Shown: positions 55,564-63,459 of the stretch, piece by piece
How the letters are laid out: each line of letters begins with the position of its first letter
Numbering within the stretch: position 1 is the stretch's first letter
NCBI RefSeq assembly: GCF_003224335.1
Contig: NZ_QKLF01000004.1
Span: forward strand, 248,001-312,000
Direction: 5' to 3'
DNA from: Curtobacterium sp. MCJR17_055
GTDB taxonomy: Bacteria > Actinomycetota > Actinomycetes > Actinomycetales > Microbacteriaceae
DNA: 64,000 nt
Translations under genes and position numbers: made by a program
Notes under the pieces: generated by a model
Database searches by the model: none
What the model was told of the DNA's origin: nothing
Seen by the model: the letters and a program-made list of their open reading frames with translations, nothing else

Positions 55564-56334
55564 TCAGTCGCGCCCGGGCCAGAAGACCTCGGTACCGGCG
55601 GCCTCGACCTCGCGGACGAGGTCCAGGTTGACGCCGGGGTCGGTGATGATCGTGTCGATCGCGGCGAGCGGGGCGACCCGGCCGAACTCCTCGCGCCCGA
55701 ACTTGGTGTGGTCGGCGAGCAGGATGCTCCGGCGGGCGGACTTGATCATGGCGCTCTTCACGGCCGCCTCGGCCATGTTGTGCGTCGTCAGGCCGCGCTC
55801 GGGGGTGATCCCGTTGATGCTGACGAACGCGACGTCGACGCTCACCATGCCGATGAGCTGGTGCGTCCACGTGCCGACGCCCGCGAGCGAGTCGCTGCGG
55901 ATGTTGCCACCGAGCAGGTGCAGGTCGATGCCGGGCCGGTTCGCGACGGCCATCGCGACGGGGAGCGAGTGCGTGACGACGGTGAGGCCGCGGTCGGTCG
56001 GCAGCAGCTCGGCGAGGCAGATCGTCGACGTGCCGGCGTCGATCATCACCGACCCGTTCTCGGGCAGCTCCTCGAGCGCGGCCTCGGCGATGACCATCTT
56101 CTCCGTCTGGTTGATGCCGCCGCGGTCACCGACGCCCGGGTGCAGGGTGACGCGCTCGACGGGGATCGCACCACCGTGGGCACGCCGGACGAGCCCGCGG
56201 CGCTCCAGGCTCGTCAGGTCGCGTCGGATTGTCTCCGGCGTGACGGCGAGCAGTTCGGCGAGGTCCTTCACGTCGACCCGGCCGTGCGCGCGCGCCTGTT
56301 CGACGATGCGCTGGTGGCGTTCTGGTGCGTACAT
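55564..56334 (-). CDS. DeoR-family sugar phosphotransferase regulator (SugR/FruR-like)
   Basis: Repressor of 256 residues. The DeoR helix-turn-helix occupies residues 5-57 (RHQRIVEQARAHGRVDVKDL, then VTPETIRRDLTSLERRGLVRRAHGG), followed by the sugar-phosphate isomerase-like sensor domain (VMIDAGTSTICLAEL, VVTHSLPVAMAVA, LLGGNIRSDSLAGVG, FVSINGITPERGLTT). GAGGCAC precedes the ATG. Divergent from ptsI across an A+T-rich promoter with GT-rich boxes; most likely it represses the mannitol module and is released by a sugar phosphate such as fructose or mannitol phosphates. The exact effector is inference. Confidence 0.9.
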   Translation of the reverse strand: MYAPERHQRIVEQARAHGRVDVKDLAELLAVTPETIRRDLTSLERRGLVRRAHGGAIPVERVTLHPGVGDRGGINQTEKMVIAEAALEELPENGSVMIDAGTSTICLAELLPTDRGLTVVTHSLPVAMAVANRPGIDLHLLGGNIRSDSLAGVGTWTHQLIGMVSVDVAFVSINGITPERGLTTHNMAEAAVKSAMIKSARRSILLADHTKFGREEFGRVAPLAAIDTIITDPGVNLDLVREVEAAGTEVFWPGRD

Positions 56335-56412
56335 CGGTGCCTCGTCGGATCGGAACGGACAAGCTCGGGCACGATCGCCGCGAGTGACCCGCGGCCGGAC
56401 GTCCCGGCAGAC

Positions 56413-56483
56413 GCAAACGGGCATCTGTTTCTGCATTTTTATCCCCGGATGTGTTTGTTTGTCAACGCGGGGCGATGTAAGGT
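56413..56483. promoter_or_regulatory. Divergent promoters and DeoR-type operator between regulator and ptsI
   Basis: Rightward promoter: -35 TTGTTT (56455-56460), 17 bases, -10 TAAGGT (56478-56483) with a TG before it. Leftward promoter on the minus strand: consensus -35 TTGACA (56465-56460), 18 bases, -10 TAAAAA (56441-56436). The two -35 boxes overlap. GT-rich GTGTTTGTTTGTC (56451-56463) and a CAAAC...GTTT inverted pair (56414-56430) resemble operators of DeoR-type SugR regulators. Further downstream a TGCAGCAC motif is repeated (from 56500 to 56525). The segment is far richer in A+T than anything around it. Confidence 0.65.
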
Positions 56484-56575
56484 GCTGCAAGACCGTCCGG
56501 ATGCAGCACGCCCCGGATGCAGCACCGCCCCCGAACCGCCCACCGCTGCTGCGCGTGAGATGAAGGAGTCTCCCC

Positions 56576-58234
56576 ATGTCCGATCTGCTCGGAACCGGCG
56601 TCGGTCGCGGCGTTGCCCACGGCCCGGTGCTCCGGATGGCGGACCCGCTGGGAGAGCCGTCGACCACCCCGCTCGAGGGCTCGGCCGAGGACGCGAAGCA
56701 GGCCGTGCACGCCGCGCTCGCCGCGGTCGCCGAGGACCTCACGAAGCGCGGCCAGCTCGCAGGCGGCGACGCCCAGGCCGTGCTCGAGGCGCAGGCGCTC
56801 ATGGCGCAGGACCCGACCCTCCTCGACGACGTGCACGCGCGCATCGACGGCGGCACGAACGCCGAGCGTGCCGTGTACGAGGCGTTCGCGCAGTTCCGCG
56901 ACCTGCTCGTCGGCATGGGCGGCTACATGGGGGAGCGCGCGGCCGACCTCGACGACGTCGCCCAGCGCATCGTCGCGAAGCTCCGCGGCGTCCCGGCCCC
57001 CGGCGTCCCCGAGTCGGACGCCCCGTTCGTGCTTGTCGCCCGCGACCTCGCACCGGCCGACACCGCGCTCCTCGACCTCGACAAGGTCCTCGCCCTCGTC
57101 ACCCGTGACGGCGGCCCGACCTCGCACACCGCGATCCTCGCCCGCGCCAAGGGCATCACGGCCGTCGTCGGCGTGAGCGGTGCCGACGACCTGGTCGAGG
57201 GGCAGCAGGTCGTCGTCGACGCCGTCGCCGGCACCGTCGTGACCGACCCCTCCGCCGAACTCGTCGCCGACGTCGAGCAGCGCATCGCCGACCGGCGCGC
57301 CGCCGCCGCCGCACCGCTCACGGCGGGCGCGCTCGCCGACGGGCACGTCGTCCCGCTGCTGGCGAACCTCGGCAGCCCCGCCGACGCGCAGGCCGCGGTG
57401 GACCTCGGCGCCGAGGGCGTCGGACTGTTCCGCACCGAGTTCCTGTTCCTCGACGCGCCGACGGCACCGACGGTGGAGTCGCAGCAGAAGTCGTACGAGC
57501 AGCTGCTCGCCGCGTTCCCCGGCAAGAAGGTCGTGGTCCGCGCGCTCGACGCCGGTGCCGACAAGCCGCTCCCGTTCCTCACCGACAAGGACGAGGAGAA
57601 CCCGGCGCTCGGTCGTCGTGGCCTCCGCGCCCTGCGGAACCAGGAGCAGGTCCTCCGCGACCAGCTCACCGCACTCGCCCGGGCCGACGCCGCGACCGAG
57701 GCCGACCTCTGGGTGATGGCCCCGATGGTCGCCGACGCCGAGGAGACCGAGTACTTCGTCGGGCTCGCCCGCGAACTCGGCATCCGCACCGCCGGCGTGA
57801 TGGCCGAGGTGCCGTCGCTCGCGCTGATGGCCGAGCAGGTGTTCCGCTCCGCCGACTTCGTGTCGATCGGCACGAACGACCTGACGCAGTACACGATGGC
57901 CGCCGACCGGATGCTCGGCACCGTCGCGAGCTACCAGGACCCGTGGCACCCCGCCGTCCTGCGCCTCGTCGCGCAGCTCGGTGCGGCCGGTGCCGACGCC
58001 GGCAAGGCGGTCGGCATCTGCGGTGAGGCGGCAGCCGACCCGCTGCTCGCCGTCGTCCTCGTCGGACTCGGTGCCACCACCCTCTCCATGACCCCCGCGG
58101 CCCTCGCCGACGTGCGTGCCGAACTCGGCCAGCACACCCTCGACGAGGCCCGCGAGATGGCGACGGCAGCACTCGCCGCGAGCACGGCAGCGACCGCCCG
58201 GTCCGCCGCCGCAGCCGCGGTGCACGCCGCCTGA
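56576..58234 (+). CDS. ptsI: Phosphotransferase system enzyme I
   Basis: Takes phosphate from phosphoenolpyruvate and passes it to HPr. Of 552 residues, 1-140 bind HPr, the phosphohistidine domain carries His184 in GGPTSHTAILAR, and the C-terminal TIM barrel binds PEP (GVGLFRTEFLF, SIGTNDLTQYTMAADR, and ICGEAAADPL where the usual active-site Cys is seen). Slightly shorter than the E. coli enzyme, as usual in actinobacteria. GAAGGAG before the ATG. Leads the ptsI-mtlA-mtlF-mtlD operon. Confidence 0.97.
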   Translation: MSDLLGTGVGRGVAHGPVLRMADPLGEPSTTPLEGSAEDAKQAVHAALAAVAEDLTKRGQLAGGDAQAVLEAQALMAQDPTLLDDVHARIDGGTNAERAVYEAFAQFRDLLVGMGGYMGERAADLDDVAQRIVAKLRGVPAPGVPESDAPFVLVARDLAPADTALLDLDKVLALVTRDGGPTSHTAILARAKGITAVVGVSGADDLVEGQQVVVDAVAGTVVTDPSAELVADVEQRIADRRAAAAAPLTAGALADGHVVPLLANLGSPADAQAAVDLGAEGVGLFRTEFLFLDAPTAPTVESQQKSYEQLLAAFPGKKVVVRALDAGADKPLPFLTDKDEENPALGRRGLRALRNQEQVLRDQLTALARADAATEADLWVMAPMVADAEETEYFVGLARELGIRTAGVMAEVPSLALMAEQVFRSADFVSIGTNDLTQYTMAADRMLGTVASYQDPWHPAVLRLVAQLGAAGADAGKAVGICGEAAADPLLAVVLVGLGATTLSMTPAALADVRAELGQHTLDEAREMATAALAASTAATARSAAAAAVHAA

Positions 58235-58296
58235 CCCGCCCCCTCCCGCACCACTCCCGATCCCTGCAGCAGCACACACACAGAGAGTCAACGCAC

Positions 58297-59856
58297 ATGA
58301 CAACGTCGTCCGTTGCAGCGCCAGACACCCGCGACAAGTCGCGGGGTGGCGCTCGCGTCGCCGTCCAGAAGTTCGGCACGTTCCTGTCCGGCATGGTGAT
58401 GCCAAACATCGCGATCTTCATCGCGTGGGGCCTCATCACCGCGTTCTTCATCGAGACCGGCTGGACGCCCGTCGGCGTCCTCGGCGGCTTCGGCGAGACG
58501 GACGGCGTGGCCAACATCGGCCTCGTCGGCCCGATCCTGACCTACCTCATCCCGCTCGCGATCGCCTTCCAGGGCGGCCGGATGGTCTACGACACCCGCG
58601 GCGCGGTCGTCGGTTCGATCATGGCCATGGGCGTCATCATCGGCGCCAACGGCACGATCATGATCCTCGGCGCGATGATCTGCGGCCCGCTCGGCGCCTG
58701 GCTCATCAAGCAGATCGACAAGATCTGGGACGGCAAGATCAAGCCCGGCTTCGAGATGCTCGTGAACAACTACGCGGCCGGCATCCTCGGCTTCGTGCTC
58801 GCGCTGATCGGGTTCTTCTGGCTCGCCCCGCTGTTCAAGCTCATCGCCGAGGGCCTCGGCGCCGCGGTGAAGTTCCTCGTCGACAGCTCGCTGCTGCCGC
58901 TCGCCAGCGTCATCATCGAGCCGGCCAAGGTCTTCTTCCTCAACAACGCGATCAACCACGGCGTGCTCGACCAGCTCGGCGCGCAGCAGGTCCAGGACTC
59001 CGGCAAGTCGATCCTGTTCCTCCTCGAGGCGAACCCCGGTCCCGGTCTCGGCATCCTCCTCGCCTTCACCTTCTTCGGTGTCGGCATCGCCCGCTCGACC
59101 GCTCCCGGTGCGATCCTCATCCAGTTCTTCGGTGGCATCCACGAGATCTACTTCCCGTACGTGCTGCAGAAGCCGATCCTGTTCGTCGCCGTCATCCTCG
59201 GCGGCGCGACCGGTGTCGCCACGAACGTCGCCTTCCAGTCCGGCCTCGTCGCCCCGGCGTCGCCCGGTTCGATCATCGCGGTCCTCACCGCGACGGCGAA
59301 GGACAGCTACGTCGGCGTCATCCTCTCGGTGGTCCTGTCGGCGGCCGTGTCCTTCGCGGTGGCCTCGTTCTTCCTCCTCGCCAGCCGCAAGCGTGACCTC
59401 GCCGCGGGCAACGCCGGCGACATGAGCGCCGCCATGGCGAAGCTCCAGCAGAACAAGGGCCGCGACGTCAACGCCGCGACCTCGGGCCTGCTCGGCGACA
59501 ACTCCCCGGCCAACGAGGAAGAGGCCCAGGCCTCGCTCGGCGGCGTCGGTTCTGCCAGCACCGCCACGGCGACGCGCGTCGAGAACGTCGTCTTCGCCTG
59601 CGACGCCGGCATGGGCTCGAGCGCCATGGGTGCGAGTGTCCTGCGGAACAAGATCAAGAAGGCTGGTATCGAGGGTGTGACGGTCGTCAACAAGGCGATC
59701 GCGAACCTCTCGGGTGACGAGGACCTCATCATCACCCAGGAGGAGCTCACGGACCGCGCGAAGCAGAAGAACCCGAACGCCCAGCACGTCTCGGTCGGCA
59801 ACTTCATGAACGCTCCGCAGTACGACCAGGTCGTCGACCAGCTCAAGAACCAGTAA
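58297..59856 (+). CDS. mtlA: Mannitol phosphotransferase permease, EIICB
   Basis: Membrane permease that imports mannitol and phosphorylates it to mannitol 1-phosphate. Of 519 residues, about 25-345 form the IIC channel (FLSGMVMPNIAIFIAWGL, then VIIGANGTIMILGAMICGPL and the substrate-site GGIHEIYFPYV with the conserved G-G-I-H-E), then an Ala/Asn-rich linker, then the IIB domain with phosphorylated Cys435 in VFACDAGMGSSAMGA. The IIA domain is encoded separately by mtlF. The ribosome-binding site is weak (AGAGAG). Confidence 0.96.
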   Translation: MTTSSVAAPDTRDKSRGGARVAVQKFGTFLSGMVMPNIAIFIAWGLITAFFIETGWTPVGVLGGFGETDGVANIGLVGPILTYLIPLAIAFQGGRMVYDTRGAVVGSIMAMGVIIGANGTIMILGAMICGPLGAWLIKQIDKIWDGKIKPGFEMLVNNYAAGILGFVLALIGFFWLAPLFKLIAEGLGAAVKFLVDSSLLPLASVIIEPAKVFFLNNAINHGVLDQLGAQQVQDSGKSILFLLEANPGPGLGILLAFTFFGVGIARSTAPGAILIQFFGGIHEIYFPYVLQKPILFVAVILGGATGVATNVAFQSGLVAPASPGSIIAVLTATAKDSYVGVILSVVLSAAVSFAVASFFLLASRKRDLAAGNAGDMSAAMAKLQQNKGRDVNAATSGLLGDNSPANEEEAQASLGGVGSASTATATRVENVVFACDAGMGSSAMGASVLRNKIKKAGIEGVTVVNKAIANLSGDEDLIITQEELTDRAKQKNPNAQHVSVGNFMNAPQYDQVVDQLKNQ

Positions 59857-59873
59857 GACAAGAGCACGATGGG

Positions 59874-59899
59874 AGAGGGGACGGGCGACCGTCCCCTCT
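59874..59899 (+). terminator. Intercistronic hairpin between mtlA and mtlF
   Basis: Perfect 11-bp stem AGAGGGGACGG/CCGTCCCCTCT with a GCGA loop, 17 bases after the mtlA stop and 32 bases before mtlF. May be a partial terminator or RNA-stabilising element inside the operon. Confidence 0.6.
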
Positions 59900-59931
59900 T
59901 CCGCCGTCACCCACGAACAAGGAGACCCCGA

Positions 59932-60369
59932 ATGCCCGTCCTGCAGGAGAGCCAGATCCGCATCCACACCGAGGACGCCGCGCCGACCAAGTCGGAGGCG
60001 ATGAAGGAGGCGGCTGCGATCCTCCAGGACGCCGGTGCGGTCACCGCGGACTACTACCCCGCCATGCTCGAGCGCGAGAAGAGCGTCTCGACCTACATGG
60101 GCAACTTCCTGGCGATCCCGCACGGGACGAACGACGCGAAGGACGCCATCAAGGCGTCGGCGCTCTCGTTCGTCCGGTACGCCACCCCGATCGACTGGGA
60201 CGGCAACGACGTCCGGTTCGTCGTGGGCATCGCGGGGGTCAACAACGAGCACCTCGACATCCTCAGCAAGATCGCGATCGTGTTCTCCGACGAGGACCAG
60301 GTCCAGGCCCTGACCGAGGCGCCCGACGCCGCGGCCGTCCTCGCGATCCTCGGTGAGGTCAACGAGTGA
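59932..60369 (+). CDS. mtlF: Mannitol phosphotransferase EIIA
   Basis: Cytoplasmic phosphocarrier of 145 residues that passes phosphate from HPr to MtlA. The phosphorylated His64 lies in [12 protein letters not shown], the standard PTS IIA type 2 motif. AAGGAG eight bases before the ATG. Overlaps mtlD by four bases (GTGA). Confidence 0.96.
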   Translation: MPVLQESQIRIHTEDAAPTKSEAMKEAAAILQDAGAVTADYYPAMLEREKSVSTYMGNFLAIPHGTNDAKDAIKASALSFVRYATPIDWDGNDVRFVVGIAGVNNEHLDILSKIAIVFSDEDQVQALTEAPDAAAVLAILGEVNE

Positions 60370-61517
60370 GCACCGCCGTCCACTTCGGCGCCGGCAACAT
60401 CGGCCGCGGCTTCGTCGGCCTCCTGCTGCACCAGGCCGGCTACGAGGTCGTCTTCGCCGACGTCGCCGCACCGCTCATCGACGCCCTCGCCGCCGCCGAC
60501 ACGTACACCGTGCACGAGGTCGGCGCAGGTGCGCAGGACCACGAGGTCACCGGCTTCCGCGCCGTGAACAGCGCGCAGGACGAGGCCGGCGTCGTCGCCG
60601 AGATCGCGACCGCCGACATCGTCACCTGCGCGGTCGGCCCGACCGTCCTCAAGTTCATCGCACCCGTCATCGCGAAGGGCCTGCAGGAGCGTTCCGTCGA
60701 CGCCGCCCCGCTCGTCGTGATGGCGTGCGAGAACGCGATCAACGCGACGGACCGCCTCCGCGAGTTCATCGTCGCCGCCCTGCCCGAGGACGCGCGCGAG
60801 GGCGCGCTGGCCAAGGCCGTGTTCGCCAACACCGCCGTCGACCGGATCGTGCCCGCGCAGCCCGCGGACGGCGGCCTCGACGTCACGGTCGAGACCTACT
60901 TCGAGTGGGCCATCGACCGCACGCCCTTCGCCGGTGCCGAGCCGACGATCCCCGGCGCGCACTACGTCGACGGCCTCGCCGCATCGATCGAGCGCAAGCT
61001 CTTCACCGTGAACACCGGCCACGCCACGGTCGCCTACCACGGCTTCCTCGCCGGCGCGGACAAGATCTCGGACGCCGTCGCCCTCCCGACCGTGCGCTCG
61101 GCGCTGGAGGCCGTGCTCGCCGAGACGAGCGACCTGCTCGTCCGCCGGCACGAGCTCGACCCCGAGGTGCACCGCGCCTACGTCGAGGCGATCATCGCCC
61201 GCTTCGAGAACCCGCACCTCCCGGACACGGTCACCCGTGTCGGTCGGCAGCCCCTCCGGAAGCTCTCGCGCGACGAGCGCTTCGTCTCCCCGGCGGCGGC
61301 CCTGGCGGAGAACGGCGCCGAGCCGACGGCACTGCTCGACGCGATGGCAGCGGTGCTCCGCTTCGACGTCGCGGACGACGAGCAGAGCGTCGAACTCCAG
61401 GCACTGCTGCGGTCCGACCGGTCGGACGCCGACATCGCGTCCGAGATCACCGGTCTCGGCGGTGAACACCCGCTGCACGCGTCCTTCACCGGACGGGTCG
61501 GAGCGGCGCGCGCCTGA
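60366..61517 (+). CDS. mtlD: Mannitol-1-phosphate 5-dehydrogenase
   Basis: NAD-dependent conversion of mannitol 1-phosphate to fructose 6-phosphate, feeding glycolysis. The 383-residue protein begins with [14 protein letters not shown] (Rossmann loop), continues with [13 protein letters not shown] and [11 protein letters not shown], and has the catalytic [16 protein letters not shown] segment, all typical of polyol-specific long-chain dehydrogenases. Last gene of the operon, closed by a 54-bp perfect palindrome. Confidence 0.97.
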   Translation: MSTAVHFGAGNIGRGFVGLLLHQAGYEVVFADVAAPLIDALAAADTYTVHEVGAGAQDHEVTGFRAVNSAQDEAGVVAEIATADIVTCAVGPTVLKFIAPVIAKGLQERSVDAAPLVVMACENAINATDRLREFIVAALPEDAREGALAKAVFANTAVDRIVPAQPADGGLDVTVETYFEWAIDRTPFAGAEPTIPGAHYVDGLAASIERKLFTVNTGHATVAYHGFLAGADKISDAVALPTVRSALEAVLAETSDLLVRRHELDPEVHRAYVEAIIARFENPHLPDTVTRVGRQPLRKLSRDERFVSPAAALAENGAEPTALLDAMAAVLRFDVADDEQSVELQALLRSDRSDADIASEITGLGGEHPLHASFTGRVGAARA

Positions 61518-61530
61518 GCGCTCGCGACCA

Positions 61531-61584
61531 CGAGACGGACGGGAGGCCCGGTACCAGCTGGTACCGGGCCTCCCGTCCGTCTCG
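61531..61584 (+). terminator. Perfect 54-bp palindrome after mtlD
   Basis: Arms 61531-61557 and 61558-61584 are exact reverse complements with no loop (centre CAG|CTG). Longest member of the GGACGGGAGGCCCG palindrome family here, 13 bases after the mtlD stop. Confidence 0.85.
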
Positions 61585-61617
61585 GCATCGCCTGTCGACC
61601 GAGCGATCGGCTCCGAG

Positions 61618-61630
61618 TACCGTCGCGGCC
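61618..61630 (+). promoter_or_regulatory. -10 element of leaderless quinone oxidoreductase transcript
   Basis: TACCGT (61618-61623) ends seven bases before the ATG; no ribosome-binding site. Confidence 0.55.
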
Positions 61631-62563
61631 ATGACGAAGCAGTGGGTGGCGACGCGTCCCGGTGGCAGTGAGACCTTCGAACTGGTGGACGTCGCGGTCC
61701 CGGCGCCCGGTCCCGGTGAGGTGACCGTCAGCGTCCGGGCCGCCGGTGTGAACCCGGCCGATGCCAAGCACACCCGGGACGGCGACCCCGCCGACTTCCC
61801 GCTCCCGATCGGGTACGAGGTCGCGGGCGTCGTCACGGCGGTCGGGCCGGACACGGACATCGCCTCGGGCCCGGTCGCACCGGGCGACGAGGTCCTGGCG
61901 TTCCGGGTGCGGGGCGGATGGGCCGAGGCGGTCACCCTGCCAGCCCGTGACGTCTTCGCGAAGCCGCCCGCGATGGGGTTCGCGGAGGCCGCGAACCTGC
62001 TGCTCGCCGGCACGACCGCTGCGGACCTCATCCGGGTGACCGACGTCGCCGCCGGTGAGACCGTGCTCGTGCACGGAGCCTCCGGGGCCGTCGGCGTCAG
62101 CCTGCTGCAACAGCTCCGGATGCTCGGGGCGCGAGCGATCGGCACCGCCTCCGCCGCGAACACCGACACCGTCCGCCGCTCCGGCGGCGAGTGGGTCCCG
62201 TACGGCGACGGCCTGGAAGCGCGGGTCCGCGACCTCGCGCCGCATGGCGTCGACGTGGCCCTGGACTGCGTCGGCTCCGACGAGGCCGTCGACGTCTCAC
62301 TCGCGTTGGTCGCCGACCGGGCACGCATCGCGACGATCGCGGCCTTCACCCGCGCTCCGGACGCGGGGATCACGGCCATCGGCGGGTCGCAGCCGGAGAG
62401 CGCGGCCTTCCGCGACGCCGTCCGGCAGCGGCTCGTCGACCTGGCCGGTCGAGGGGAACTCGTCGTCCCGGTCGCTCGGACGTTCCCGCTCACCGAGGCA
62501 CGCGCGGCGCTCGACCTGCTCGAGTCCGGGCACCCGGGCGGGAAGATCGCCCTCCTGCCCTGA
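61631..62563 (+). CDS. Zinc-independent quinone oxidoreductase-like NADP oxidoreductase (MDR family)
   Basis: Cytoplasmic medium-chain dehydrogenase/reductase of 310 residues. The catalytic domain has AAGVNPADAKHTRDG and IGYEVAGVVTAVG; no zinc ligands are present, as in zeta-crystallin-type quinone reductases. The cofactor domain has VLVHGASGAVGVSLLQQ (G-x-x-G-x-x-G, NADPH) and the C-terminus ends PLTEARAALDLLESGHPGGKI, typical of QOR. It probably reduces quinones or other electrophiles. Monocistronic. Confidence 0.92.
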   Translation: MTKQWVATRPGGSETFELVDVAVPAPGPGEVTVSVRAAGVNPADAKHTRDGDPADFPLPIGYEVAGVVTAVGPDTDIASGPVAPGDEVLAFRVRGGWAEAVTLPARDVFAKPPAMGFAEAANLLLAGTTAADLIRVTDVAAGETVLVHGASGAVGVSLLQQLRMLGARAIGTASAANTDTVRRSGGEWVPYGDGLEARVRDLAPHGVDVALDCVGSDEAVDVSLALVADRARIATIAAFTRAPDAGITAIGGSQPESAAFRDAVRQRLVDLAGRGELVVPVARTFPLTEARAALDLLESGHPGGKIALLP

Positions 62564-62724
62564 AGTCGGTCGTCGTCGGACATCGAGCACTGGCACACTG
62601 GGTGCAGCGCGCCGGGCCAGCGTGCGGGGGAGTGGGGCGGCCGTGACCGACGTCGCGGAGGTCCAGCCTCCGCAGACCGCTGGACGATCCCGGGCGTCTC
62701 GTCACCGTCTTCGGAAGGAACCCC

Positions 62725-63426
62725 GTGAGCGACCAGTACCCACCGCAGGACCCCTACGGCAAGCGACCCGGCGACGGGCGGTCCGACGGGCAGTCGCCGT
62801 ACGGGCAGGCCCCGGGCGGGCAGTCGCCGTACGGGCAGGCCTCGGGCGGGCAGTCGCCGTACGGGCAGGCCTCGGGCGGGCAGTCGCCGTACGGACAGCA
62901 GCCGTACGGGCAGCCCTCGGGTGGGCAGTCGCCGTACGGGCAGCAGCCGTACGGGCAGCAGCCGTACGGATCTGGCCAGTACGGGCAGCAGCCGGCGCAG
63001 CAGCAGCCCTACGGGCAGCAGCCGGTGACGCAGGGTGAGCCGCCGCTCTGGGCGCCCTGGTACGGCATCCCGTTCCCCAAGGCCTTCACGCGGTTCTGGA
63101 AGAAGTACGTGCGCTTCGACGGCCGCGCCAGCCGGAGCGAGTTCTGGTTCTGGGCACTCTGGTGGGCGATCGGCAACATCGTCACGGGCACGATCGACAC
63201 GGCCATCGGCGGGAGTGACTCCAACGTGGTCGGTGGCCTCTGGGCGCTCGCGACGCTCGTCGGCTTCATCGCGCTGACGGTGCGACGCCTGCACGACGTC
63301 AACATGTCGGGCCTGCTCGCCCTGCTGTTCATCATCCCGCCGGTGGGCGCCGTCTTCGCGCTCGTCATCGGGCTCCTGCCGTCCGTGCCCGCCGGCACAC
63401 GGTTCGACGAGCCGCACCGCGGCTGA
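62725..63426 (+). CDS. DUF805 membrane protein with PYGQ-repeat N-terminus
   Basis: Protein of 233 residues, function unknown. Residues 1-102 are a hydrophilic, disordered tract made of [10 protein letters not shown] and QPYGQ repeats; the rest is the DUF805 domain: a [20 protein letters not shown] lead, [17 protein letters not shown] entering helix 1, and [17 protein letters not shown] near the last helices (R-RLHD-x-x-SG is the family signature). GGAAGGA precedes the GTG. A second DUF805 gene follows after 33 bases, so the two are a tandem pair. Confidence 0.88.
   Translation: MSDQYPPQDPYGKRPGDGRSDGQSPYGQAPGGQSPYGQASGGQSPYGQASGGQSPYGQQPYGQPSGGQSPYGQQPYGQQPYGSGQYGQQPAQQQPYGQQPVTQGEPPLWAPWYGIPFPKAFTRFWKKYVRFDGRASRSEFWFWALWWAIGNIVTGTIDTAIGGSDSNVVGGLWALATLVGFIALTVRRLHDVNMSGLLALLFIIPPVGAVFALVIGLLPSVPAGTRFDEPHRG
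62791..62880 (+). repeat. Three 30-bp coding repeats in the DUF805 gene
   Basis: Units 62791-62820, 62821-62850 and 62851-62880 are identical except for one C/T position, and a fourth partial unit follows. They encode [10 protein letters not shown]-type decapeptides. Confidence 0.9.
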
Positions 63427-63459
63427 CCACTTCCGATCATCGACACCCTGGGGGACCTC

